The translations under genes were made by a program, and so were the position numbers. Under the pieces are notes generated by a model, which did not search any database, was not told where the DNA came from, and saw only the letters and a program-made list of their open reading frames with translations. A stretch of DNA of 64,000 bases from Novosphingobium malaysiense (GTDB lineage Bacteria > Pseudomonadota > Alphaproteobacteria > Sphingomonadales > Sphingomonadaceae), in contig NZ_JTDI01000007.1 in NCBI RefSeq assembly GCF_000802225.1, positions 124,001 through 188,000 on the forward strand. Direction: 5' to 3'. Shown piece after piece: positions 7,914 to 15,854 of this stretch (positions are counted from its first letter, which is position 1; each line of letters opens with the position of its first letter).

Positions 7914-8744
7914 ATGAGAGAGGATCAGGCAATGGACAGTGCATTCTGGGATGGACTGCTGGCGAGTTACCACTGGCAGTTGTCTCTCTACACCGCGCTC
8001 GGCATCATGGCCGTGACGTTGGCGGGCAAGCTGCTCGTGAGGATGGTGCCGACGTTTCGCGAAGCGGCGCAAGCGAACCAGGAGACCTACCGCACGAAGA
8101 TGGAAAACCCGCGTTATGCGGCAAACCAGCGCTGGAACCGCAAGTGGGGCCTGTTCTTCTGGGTGGTGATCTTCGCGGGCATCCTGCCGTTCACCCTGAC
8201 CGCCGAGCCGCAGCCGGTGTGGCAGATTCTGCTGGACTGCTTCGTGATCCTGATGGTCTATGACTTCTTCTACTATCTGGTTCACCGCTTCCTGTTTCAC
8301 GATGCCGGATTCCTGGGCGGCCCGCTGATCTGGGTCCACGCCGTCCACCACCGCCAGCACAACCCGTGCCGCGAGGATTCAAGCTACATCCACCCCATCG
8401 AGGTTGCTATGGGTCTGGGGCTCTATGTCGCCTGCATCTTCGTGCTGTCGCGCGTCATGGGCAATTTCCATGTCGCCACGATCGTGATCACCTGGGTCGC
8501 CTTCTCGCAGATCAACCTGCACAACCATGACCTGTGGACGGTGAACCGCTTCCCCTTCAAGTACCTGAACACCATGTCGGTGATGCACCACAATCACCAT
8601 GCCCGGTTCACCGGCGGCAACTTCGCCACGATCTCGCTGCTCTACGACTGGATGTTCGGGACGCTCGACTACGGCGCGGGCTACAAGGGCGCCGAATACA
8701 CGCCCAAGCCCAAGAAGGCGTCCGAAGGCGCCGAAGCGGCCTGA
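7914..8744 (+). CDS. sterol desaturase/fatty acid hydroxylase superfamily protein
   Basis: A 276-residue membrane di-iron enzyme that would hydroxylate or desaturate a lipid, carotenoid or sterol-like substrate. The eight-His cluster is clear: HRFLFH (about 124-129), HAVHHRQH (about 142-149), HNHD and HHNHHARF (about 223-230). Hydrophobic stretches near 20-45, 85-120 and 165-195 provide the membrane helices. An internal ATG at 7932 has an AGAGAGG ribosome site and may be the true start. It is followed by a strong bidirectional hairpin terminator shared with the convergent P450 gene. Confidence 0.9.
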   Translation: MREDQAMDSAFWDGLLASYHWQLSLYTALGIMAVTLAGKLLVRMVPTFREAAQANQETYRTKMENPRYAANQRWNRKWGLFFWVVIFAGILPFTLTAEPQPVWQILLDCFVILMVYDFFYYLVHRFLFHDAGFLGGPLIWVHAVHHRQHNPCREDSSYIHPIEVAMGLGLYVACIFVLSRVMGNFHVATIVITWVAFSQINLHNHDLWTVNRFPFKYLNTMSVMHHNHHARFTGGNFATISLLYDWMFGTLDYGAGYKGAEYTPKPKKASEGAEAA

Positions 8745-8766
8745 CGCGGACAACGACACGCAAAAG

Positions 8767-8795
8767 AAAACCGGGGCGGCCTGCCCCGGTTTTTG
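8767..8795. terminator. bidirectional rho-independent terminator
   Basis: Stem ACCGGGGC / GCCCCGGT with a short GGCCT loop, flanked by AAAA on the left and TTTTT on the right. It separates the convergent hydroxylase (ends 8744) and P450 (ends 8818) genes and would work on both strands. Confidence 0.9.
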
Positions 8796-8817
8796 TATGG
8801 CACGGCATTGTCGGCCT

Positions 8818-10083
8818 TCAGGCGACCTTGATGTGCAGGTTCGCCAGGCCGCGGATGATGTAGCTCGGCTCGTATTCGATCGCGCGGTTGCCGGCCGGGC
8901 CATGATGCGCCTCGTCGAGCGTGATCGAACTCGTGTGTTCGAGGAACCGGTCGAGGATGACCGCCACTTCGGCACGCGCCAGAGGTGCCCCGGCACAGGT
9001 ATGCGCGCCGCGTCCGAACGCGAGATGCTCCTTGATCTTGGGACGGCCGATGCGGAATTCGGCCGGGTCCTCCCAGCGGCGCGGATCGCGGTTGGCGGCG
9101 GACAGCGAGACGACCACGCGCTTGCCGGCCGGAATCTCCATGTCCCCGATCTTCGTCTTGCGCGAAGCAATGCGGAAGGTCGCCTTGGTCGATCCCTCGA
9201 CGCGCAGGACTTCTTCCAGGAACGGGCCGATCAGCTTGCGGTCTTCGCGAAGCTGCTGCTGCAGATCCTGGTCCTCGGCCAGGCGGCGCATGGAATTGCC
9301 GATCAGCTTGGCGCTCGTGTCCTGCCCGGCGGCGAATAGGAACATCGCCGACTTCACCACTTCCATGGCATCGGGCGTGGACCCGTCGGGATACTTCGCC
9401 AGCGCCATCTCGGTCATGACGTCGTTCTGCGGCTGGGCCCGGCGCTCGGCGACATAGCGGGTGAAGTACCCGGCCATGACCATCAGCGGATGAACGCTCT
9501 GGCCATCCTCGCCCGCGTCCATGTTACCCGGCGGCGGCGCGGAATCGATCACTTCGCGGAACGCCTCGCGGTCGTCCGCCGGCACTCCGAGCAGGTCGGC
9601 GATGACCATGGTCACGAAGGGCGTGGCCACCTTGTTGACCAGTTCGCACCCGCCCGCCGCGACGACATCTTGCACCATCTCCTCGGCGTAGGCCCGCATG
9701 AACGCCTCGTTGGCCTTGAGGCGCGAGGGCGTGAACAACGGGTTGAGCAAGGACCGGGCCGCGGCATGACGCTCTCCATCGTAGGAGACCATCAGTTCCA
9801 TTGGATTGCTGGGTGTCGCTGCAAGCTGCGCGGTAATGTCGTCGCCTTCGAGTTCGAACGGCAGCGCCACCAACGGATCGGGATTGAGCCAGGAGGAAAA
9901 ATCCCGAGTGTTGAGCAACACGTCGAGTGCTTCGGCGAACCCGGTCACCACGACCACGTCGCGGCTCTGCATCTGGTAGACCGGACCGTGCGTGCGAATC
10001 GATTCGAAATAGTCGTAGGGATCGAGGAGGACGGAGTGGTCGGTAAAGTAGTCCTTTTCGAAGGTCTGGGCTGCGGTTGCCAT
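8818..10083 (-). CDS. cytochrome P450
   Basis: A 421-residue soluble bacterial haem monooxygenase. The I-helix oxygen-activation motif AAGQDTS (about 252-258), the ExxR motif in EEVLRVEG and the haem-Cys loop FGRGAHTCAGAPLAR (about 360) are all intact. The ATG at 10083 follows GGGAGAG; an upstream in-frame start at 10161 would run across the palindromic operator and is unlikely. No ferredoxin or reductase gene is adjacent, so redox partners must come from elsewhere. It is divergent from an ABC ATPase gene across a 121-base region that carries a 19-bp palindrome. Confidence 0.94.
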   Translation of the reverse strand: MATAAQTFEKDYFTDHSVLLDPYDYFESIRTHGPVYQMQSRDVVVVTGFAEALDVLLNTRDFSSWLNPDPLVALPFELEGDDITAQLAATPSNPMELMVSYDGERHAAARSLLNPLFTPSRLKANEAFMRAYAEEMVQDVVAAGGCELVNKVATPFVTMVIADLLGVPADDREAFREVIDSAPPPGNMDAGEDGQSVHPLMVMAGYFTRYVAERRAQPQNDVMTEMALAKYPDGSTPDAMEVVKSAMFLFAAGQDTSAKLIGNSMRRLAEDQDLQQQLREDRKLIGPFLEEVLRVEGSTKATFRIASRKTKIGDMEIPAGKRVVVSLSAANRDPRRWEDPAEFRIGRPKIKEHLAFGRGAHTCAGAPLARAEVAVILDRFLEHTSSITLDEAHHGPAGNRAIEYEPSYIIRGLANLHIKVA

Positions 10084-10111
10084 TCTTGCTCTCCCAATGG
10101 TCCCGGCTTCA

Positions 10112-10130
10112 ATGATACATCGTGTATCAT
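10112..10130. promoter_or_regulatory. 19-bp palindrome in the P450/ABC divergent promoter
   Basis: ATGATACA-TCG-TGTATCAT is a perfect 8-3-8 inverted repeat 28 bases upstream of the P450 ATG. It has the size and symmetry of a TetR/GntR-type operator. The left half ATGATACA recurs upstream of the PQQ dehydrogenase at 51708-51715. Confidence 0.7.
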
Positions 10131-10204
10131 AAGTGAGCGCCAAATTGGCGTCAAGCGACACTCACTCTTTACGCGGGCGCGAACGTGCCCCACATGCGGG
10201 AGCC

Positions 10205-11164
10205 ATGAACACCGCCCCCCAGTCGAATGCCGCCATCTCGATCCGCGACCTCGTCAAGCGCTATGCGCCTGCCGGCAGCGGCGAGGGGAAGCTGGCGCTG
10301 AAGGGCGTCTCCTTCGACGTTCCCGAAGGCGGGATCTTCGGCCTGCTGGGCCCCAACGGCGCGGGCAAGTCGACGCTGATCAACATCCTTGCCGGACTCG
10401 TGCGCAAGACGTCCGGCACCGCCGAGATCTGGGGCTTCGACATCGACCGCGACCAGCGCAACGCCAAGCGCTCGATCGGCATCGTCCCGCAGGAAATCGT
10501 CTTCGATCCGTTCTTCACCCCGTTCGAGGTCCTGGAAAACCAGGCGGGGCTCTACGGCATAGCCAAGCACCTGCGCCGCAGCGAGGAACTTCTGCGCGCC
10601 GTCCATCTCGCCGACAAGCGCGATGCCTATGCACGAACGCTCTCGGGCGGCATGAAGCGACGCCTGCTCATCGCCAAGGCGCTGGTCCACCAGCCGCCCG
10701 TCCTCGTCCTCGACGAGCCGACCGCCGGCGTCGACGTGGAACTGCGACGCCAGCTGTGGGACCTGGTCACCGAGATGAACCGCGAAGGCGTGACCATCGT
10801 GCTCACCACGCACTACCTCGAGGAAGCCGAGGAACTGTGCGACCGCATCGCCATCATCAACCACGGCGAACTGATCACCAACAAGCCGACCCGCGAACTG
10901 GTCGGCATGGCGCGCGAGAAGATCCTGGTCCTGACGGTCGACCGCGACATCACCGACATGCCGAACCACCCGGGCGTTCTGAAGTGCGAACCGATCGGGG
11001 AGCGCCAGCTCGAAATCACCTACGACAAGGACCGCAGCAACGCGGGAGAGATACTCTCTGCCGTCCAGGCGCAGGGTTTCGCCATCGTCGACGTCACGAC
11101 GCGCGAAGCCGATCTCGAGGATGTCTTCGTAACCCTGACCAGCCAGGCGCGCGCAGCGGCCTGA
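10205..11164 (+). CDS. ABC-2 type transporter ATP-binding protein
   Basis: A 319-residue ABC ATPase of the YadG/DrrA class, which energises ABC-2 type permeases. Walker A GPNGAGKST (about 60), signature LSGGMKRRL (about 150), Walker B PVLVLDEPTAGVD (about 170) and the switch His in LTTHYLEEAEEL are present, followed by a C-terminal regulatory tail. The permease gene that usually follows is absent; a 53-residue zinc-ribbon gene and nadB come next. The ATG at 10205 follows GCGGGAG. It is divergent from the P450. Confidence 0.9.
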   Translation: MNTAPQSNAAISIRDLVKRYAPAGSGEGKLALKGVSFDVPEGGIFGLLGPNGAGKSTLINILAGLVRKTSGTAEIWGFDIDRDQRNAKRSIGIVPQEIVFDPFFTPFEVLENQAGLYGIAKHLRRSEELLRAVHLADKRDAYARTLSGGMKRRLLIAKALVHQPPVLVLDEPTAGVDVELRRQLWDLVTEMNREGVTIVLTTHYLEEAEELCDRIAIINHGELITNKPTRELVGMAREKILVLTVDRDITDMPNHPGVLKCEPIGERQLEITYDKDRSNAGEILSAVQAQGFAIVDVTTREADLEDVFVTLTSQARAAA

Positions 11165-11397
11165 AACCCTGTGCTGCAGGCGCGAAGGGCGATGATCTGC
11201 CGCCGCTGAACGTCGCCACCGGGGACACCGGCTTTCCCGAGCGGGACAGGCGGACAGAAATTACAACAGTTTAAATGCACAAACCGCCGATTGGCGCGAA
11301 TTTTGGCAGTGACGGCGGGCAGGACGCAACACTTTGCCTGAACGAACGGCGAGAATTTCACATTCGTCTTCGGGCGTAAAATCAACTGCCACTTCGT

Positions 11398-11559
11398 TTA
11401 TTCACGCTGATCGTCGCGCTTCCAAAGGTGATGCTTCATTCGCCGGATAGGATCCCCGCAGTTCTTGCAAGTACCGATATAATTGGCACCATCCCAACGC
11501 ACATCGTTACGAACCGGGCGATGCCGGTTCAAAGCGCATAACGTGAAAAAGTTAGCCAC
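11398..11559 (-). CDS. 53-residue zinc-ribbon-like protein
   Basis: Very short gene read from a GTG start at 11559 with a GCGGAG ribosome site eight bases upstream, ending TAA. Possible metal ligands are Cys8, His13, Cys31 and Cys34, the last two in TCKNCGDPIRR. The C-terminus KHHLWKRDDQRE is basic. The CxxCG...IRR..HHLW arrangement and the good ribosome site support a real gene. Function unknown; a nucleic-acid-binding zinc ribbon is an inference. It lies between an ABC ATPase and nadB in an otherwise empty 580-base stretch. Confidence 0.65.
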   Translation of the reverse strand: MANFFTLCALNRHRPVRNDVRWDGANYIGTCKNCGDPIRRMKHHLWKRDDQRE

Positions 11560-11747
11560 GCTTTTAACTCCGCGTGATGCTGGAATTCTGTTTCGACTGC
11601 CATAAATCCGGGAACGGCAATCGGGCGACCGCAGAAAGCTTTTTTGTACTGGTACGCATCCTATAGTTCATTTTGCCGCACCGCAACAAAACTATGCCCT
11701 CGCCGCAAAATCTTGCAGGGATCGTGATTGATCGGCAATGAAGTGCC

Positions 11748-13346
11748 ATGGCCACACCTGCGAACGACGCTAAGACCTTCGATATCCTCGTAATCGGCTC
11801 GGGCGCCGCCGGCTTGACGGCTGCCCTCGCCCTCGCCGAGCGGCACAAGGTGGCCGTGCTCGCCAAGGGCACGCTCATCGGGGGATCGACCGCATGGGCC
11901 CAAGGGGGCATCGCTGCCGTGCTGGACGAGGGCGACACCTTCGAAGAACACGTGCACGACACGATGGTGGCCGGCGCCGGCCTCAACCGCCGTGAGACTG
12001 TCGAGTTTGTTATCGAGCGCGCACCGCATGCGATCCAGCGGCTGATCGATCTGGGCGTGCCGTTCAACATGGAGGGCAATGAACTCCATCTCACGCGCGA
12101 GGGTGGCCACTCCCACCGCCGCATCGTCCACGTCAACGACGCCACCGGCTGGGCAGTTCAGCATGCGCTGCTGAAAGCCGCCGAAGCGCATTCCAACATC
12201 ACCCTGTTGCCGGGTCGCTCCTGCATCGATTTCATCACCGGCCGGCACGAAGTGCGCTATTCCGCTTCGGGCCGCGTCTGGGGGGTCTATGCCCTCAACG
12301 AGCAGACCGGCCATGTGGAGGCCTATACCGCGCGGGCGACCGTGATGGCGACCGGGGGCGCCGGCCGCGTCTATCGTTTCAGCACCGCCCCGCGCGGGGC
12401 CACCGGAGACGGCATTTCGATGGCCTGGCGCGCCGGTGCACGTGTCTCCAACATGGAAATGATGCAGTTCCACCCCACCTGTCTCTACAACCTCGACGTG
12501 AAGAACTTTCTCATCACCGAGGCCGTGCGCGGCGAAGGTGGCAGGCTCAGGCATCCGGTCACCGGGCACCGCTTCATGCCCGACTACGACGAGCGCGGCG
12601 AACTGGCCCCGCGCGATATCGTGGCCCGCGCCATCGACGATCAGATCAAGCGCTACGGTCTCGACTATGTCCACCTCGATATCAGCCACGAGCCGCCGGA
12701 ATTCGTGAGGGAGCACTTCCCCACGATCCACGAGAAGCTGCTCTCGCTGGGCATCGACATGACCAAGGAGCCGATCCCGGTCGTGCCGGCCCAGCACTAT
12801 ACCTGCGGCGGCGTGGTCATCGACCTCGACGGCCGTACCGACCTTCCGAACCTCTATGCGGCCGGGGAATGCACCGAGAGCGGCCTGCACGGTGCCAATC
12901 GCCTCGCATCGAACTCACTGCTGGAATGCTTCGTCTTCGGCGATGCAGCCGCCGCGCACATCCTGGCCAACTGGGACAGCTTCGAATCGCCGCCCCAGGT
13001 CATGGGATGGGACGAGAGCCGGGTGACCGATTCCGACGAGGAAGTCGTGATCAAGCAGAACTGGACGGAGATCCGCCGCTTCATGTGGAACTACGTCGGC
13101 ATCGTGCGGACCACCAAGCGCCTCGAGCGCGCCATGCACCGTATCCAGCTTCTCAACACCGAGGTGGAAGAATACTACCGCCATTTCCGCGTCTCGACCG
13201 ATCTCATCGAGTTGCGCAACCTGCTCCAGACGGCGGAACTCATCGTGCGCTCCGCTCTCAGGCGGCACGAGAGCCGCGGCCTGCATTACACGCTCGATCA
13301 CCCGGAGGCGGACGCCAATCCGGTCGATACGGTGCTGGTTCCGTGA
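11748..13346 (+). CDS. nadB: L-aspartate oxidase
   Basis: A 532-residue flavoprotein that oxidises L-aspartate to iminoaspartate, the first step of de novo NAD synthesis. The FAD dinucleotide motif is VIGSGAAGLTAALALAE (about 14-30). Active-site and family motifs follow: STAWAQGGIAAV, EAVRGEGGRLRHP, RDIVARAIDDQIK and HYTCGGVVIDLDGRT. GECTESGLHGANRLASNSLL closes the flavin domain, before the C-terminal helical domain. Length is normal for the family. Partners nadA and nadC are not in the window. Confidence 0.95.
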   Translation: MATPANDAKTFDILVIGSGAAGLTAALALAERHKVAVLAKGTLIGGSTAWAQGGIAAVLDEGDTFEEHVHDTMVAGAGLNRRETVEFVIERAPHAIQRLIDLGVPFNMEGNELHLTREGGHSHRRIVHVNDATGWAVQHALLKAAEAHSNITLLPGRSCIDFITGRHEVRYSASGRVWGVYALNEQTGHVEAYTARATVMATGGAGRVYRFSTAPRGATGDGISMAWRAGARVSNMEMMQFHPTCLYNLDVKNFLITEAVRGEGGRLRHPVTGHRFMPDYDERGELAPRDIVARAIDDQIKRYGLDYVHLDISHEPPEFVREHFPTIHEKLLSLGIDMTKEPIPVVPAQHYTCGGVVIDLDGRTDLPNLYAAGECTESGLHGANRLASNSLLECFVFGDAAAAHILANWDSFESPPQVMGWDESRVTDSDEEVVIKQNWTEIRRFMWNYVGIVRTTKRLERAMHRIQLLNTEVEEYYRHFRVSTDLIELRNLLQTAELIVRSALRRHESRGLHYTLDHPEADANPVDTVLVP

Positions 13347-13436
13347 TCACATCGCTCATGCGAAGCTGGCACTTCCGCGCTCGACACTGACCCAGCCATG
13401 CCGCACTCTTCCGGAAAAGCGGGAGAGAACTGCATC

Positions 13437-14177
13437 ATGAGCACCAAAACGGCATTCGTCACGGGATCGTCCCAGGGAATCGGGGCGGCCGCGGCTCGCG
13501 CCCTGGCGGCCGACGGCTATCGCGTCATCGTTCATTACGGCAACAGCCGCGAGAAGGCCGAGGCCGTGGTCGCCGGGATAAACGCGGAAGGCGGCCAGGC
13601 GGAGCTAGTGGGCGGCGACCTGTCCGATCCGCAGACGCCGGCCCGGCTTGCCCGGGAGGTCGCCGCGCTGTGTCCGGATGGCCTGCAGGCGCTCGTGCTC
13701 AATGCCGCCGTGATGCCGCCATCGGACATCGGCAGCTGCAGCGAGGAGACCTTCGACCAGATCGTCACCATAAACCTGCGCGCGCCCTTCTTTCTGCTGC
13801 AAGCGCTTTCAGCAACGCTTGCGGAGGGGGCGAGTGTCGTCTTCCTCTCCTCGCTCACGGCCCGACGCGTGACGGGCGGAGTGGCAGCCTATGCGACGAT
13901 GAAAGGCGGGATCGAGACGCTGGTGCGACGCGCGGCGCACGAATTCGGGCCGCGCTGGATTCGCGTCAACGCGATTGCCCCGGGTACGACGGCTACCGGA
14001 CCGATCGCGGCATGGGCCGAAACACCGCAGGGATTCGAGACCACCACCCGGGACCAGGCCCTCAAGCGGATTGCCCAGCCCGAGGACATTGCCGGTCCGA
14101 TCGCATTCCTGTGCAGCGACGCGGCGCGCTGGATCACCGGCGCTGTCCTGCCGGTCGACGGCGGCGCATTGCTGTGA
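13437..14177 (+). CDS. SDR family oxidoreductase
   Basis: A 246-residue classical short-chain dehydrogenase/reductase. The cofactor motif TGSSQGIGAAA (about 8-18), NAAV in place of NNAG, catalytic Ser in VVFLSSLTA and YATMK (Tyr and Lys of YxxxK) are present, and the C-terminus ends GAVLPVDGGALL. The ATG at 13437 has GGGAGAG nine bases upstream and beats the earlier in-frame ATG at 13398. Its stop overlaps the GTG start of the next SDR (GTGA), so the two are translationally coupled. Substrate unknown. Confidence 0.9.
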   Translation: MSTKTAFVTGSSQGIGAAAARALAADGYRVIVHYGNSREKAEAVVAGINAEGGQAELVGGDLSDPQTPARLAREVAALCPDGLQALVLNAAVMPPSDIGSCSEETFDQIVTINLRAPFFLLQALSATLAEGASVVFLSSLTARRVTGGVAAYATMKGGIETLVRRAAHEFGPRWIRVNAIAPGTTATGPIAAWAETPQGFETTTRDQALKRIAQPEDIAGPIAFLCSDAARWITGAVLPVDGGALL

Positions 14178-14941
14178 GCCGGCTCCAAGGACGCGTTGCG
14201 CTGGTCACCGGATCCTCGCGCGGAATCGGCGCTGCGATTGCCCGGCGACTTGCGGCCGACGGCGCCAGGGTGATCGTCCACGCCCGTACCCAGCGCGACC
14301 GGGCCGAGGGGGTGGCAGAGGCGATTCGCGCGGACGGCGGCACCGCCGACGTGGTGATGGGCGACCTGACTGCGGGTGACACGGCCCTCGACGTCGTGCG
14401 CGAAGCCTACGCGGTGCACGGTGCGCTCGATGTGCTGGTACTCAATGCCGGGGGCGGCAAGGGTGGTCTGGCCGCCGACATGCCGGTGGAGACCATCGAC
14501 GCCGTGCTGGCTCTCAATCTGCGTTCGACGATTCTTGCCGCATCGGAATTCGCGCGCCTCACAGGCAGCACCGCAGGCCGCGTAATCTTCCTTTCGTCCG
14601 GGATGGCGGCCCATGCCGCTCCCGGTGTCTCGATCGGGGCGGCAGCCAAGGCCGGCGCGGAAGCGTTCATGCGCAGTCTGGCACAGGAACTGGGCCCGCG
14701 TGGCATCACTTGCAATTCGGTCGCACCGGGCTGCACCCGCACGGAAATGATCGCCGGGCAGTCCTGGCCCGAACAGGTGGTGCCCTGGACGGCATTGCGC
14801 CGCCTCGGCGAGCCCGAAGATATTGCCGATGTCGTCGGCTTCCTCGCGTCGGAAGAGGCCCGCTGGCTGACCGGACTCACGATTGCCGCCAACGGCGGCC
14901 TGGTGACGACCGCGGCAAACATCCTGGCGCGAGCGAAATAG
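14174..14941 (+). CDS. SDR-fold protein without the catalytic tyrosine
   Basis: A 255-residue SDR-fold protein using a GTG start at 14174 that overlaps the stop of the preceding SDR. The cofactor motif TGSSRGIGAAIARRL and the structural NAGGGKGG are intact. Catalytic Ser is present in VIFLSSGMAAH, but at the YxxxK site the sequence is SIGAAAKAGAE: Lys is kept and the Tyr position is Gly. Ordinary SDR redox catalysis is therefore unlikely. It may be an accessory subunit, for example of a heteromer with its coupled neighbour, or use other chemistry. Confidence 0.87.
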   Translation: MSRLQGRVALVTGSSRGIGAAIARRLAADGARVIVHARTQRDRAEGVAEAIRADGGTADVVMGDLTAGDTALDVVREAYAVHGALDVLVLNAGGGKGGLAADMPVETIDAVLALNLRSTILAASEFARLTGSTAGRVIFLSSGMAAHAAPGVSIGAAAKAGAEAFMRSLAQELGPRGITCNSVAPGCTRTEMIAGQSWPEQVVPWTALRRLGEPEDIADVVGFLASEEARWLTGLTIAANGGLVTTAANILARAK

Positions 14942-14960
14942 ACGCCCGCGCCGATGAGGC

Positions 14961-15206
14961 CTAACCGCCGATGCCGAGGGCACGGCCGATGAAGATCAGC
15001 GCCATGCCGCCCAGGATCGAGGCAAGGCAGCCGGCGCGGCTGAAATCGCTCTGCCCGCGGCTGGTTATGAGGCCGGCCGCCAGCGAACCGCCGATACCGA
15101 GCAGAATCGTCGCGATCCAGCCCATCTCGACCGCGCCCGGGTAGAAGAAGCGCGCCAGGACGCCGATCACCAATCCACTGATAATGGCGCCGATGATATT
15201 GAACAT
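14961..15206 (-). CDS. GlsB/YeaQ/YmgE-family membrane protein
   Basis: An 81-residue, Gly-rich protein with three membrane segments. Family pattern: N-terminal IIGAIISGLVIGVLARFFYPG, then GWIATILLGIGGSLAAGLI and C-terminal CLASILGGMALIFIGRALG. These small transglycosylase-associated proteins are stress-linked, with no known catalysis. The ATG at 15206 follows GAGAGGGACAAG. Convergent with the SDR pair. Confidence 0.88.
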   Translation of the reverse strand: MFNIIGAIISGLVIGVLARFFYPGAVEMGWIATILLGIGGSLAAGLITSRGQSDFSRAGCLASILGGMALIFIGRALGIGG

Positions 15207-15854
15207 GTGAGCTTGTCCCTCTCGCAAAAACGTAGCCTAGAAAACTACGAACGGGCATACGGTTGCACGGATACGCCGGATGTGCACCCCGGGCTTCTGC
15301 AGGCGGTAGAGAGCCATCGACGACCGTATCTGGCGGGACGATTGCCCAACTTCCTACCTTGACATGCAAAAGGACTTACTCGGTTCGTCGCAAACCCGAT
15401 TCGGTTCGTCGGCGAATTATGTGGAAAAATTTTTCAGTGCCGAGGACGATTTAGGCTCTTGCATCGACGACAGGTAAAGGACTTTCCACGCGTCGCGGAG
15501 CTTGGGTACCCGTCCAGTGGTCGTCGTCGCCACGCGTTAACCGTGACTTCACCCTCTTGCACCCGTTTCCAGAAAGAGCACTATGGGTTGTGTCGCTTCG
15601 GTCGCCAGGCCTCAATACCTAGGAATGCCACGTGGATCGGAACGATCGCGCAACGGTGTTCCCGGGACAGGGGGAAGGCCCGGAACCGGGGCACGCTCAG
15701 GGCAAGGCGGGGATCTATTCGTTCTCTTTTTGTGCCGGTCATGCTAGACAGGAACCACCCCGTCGACTCATGCCGGTGACGCCGACGACCCTGCAGGGGA
15801 CTGAACCTGCTGCAAGGCGGTTCGATGAAGCTAAGATTGGCACGGGGGCGACAA
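15207..15854. other. long non-coding leader upstream of nrdA
   Basis: About 650 bases without a convincing gene on either strand. Visible items are a TTGACA hexamer at 15359-15364, two copies of CGGTTCGTCG at 15381-15390 and 15402-15411 (21 bases apart, two helical turns), a TGTGGAAAA nonamer at 15420-15428 that fits the reverse of the loose DnaA-box pattern, and GC-rich potential hairpins around 15655-15710 and 15780-15820. It probably holds the nrdA promoter and an untranslated leader. I saw no recognisable riboswitch consensus. Confidence 0.5.

Noticed and set aside
15420..15428. DnaA box upstream of nrdA
   Set aside because: TGTGGAAAA fits only a relaxed consensus and stands alone; kept as a note, not as a feature.
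15459..15779. 106-codon plus-strand frame in the nrdA leader
   Set aside because: Arg/Cys-rich random-like sequence, no ribosome site and no domain.
15600..15830. Possible cobalamin riboswitch before nrdA
   Set aside because: The enzyme is class I and not B12-dependent, and no B12-box consensus is present.
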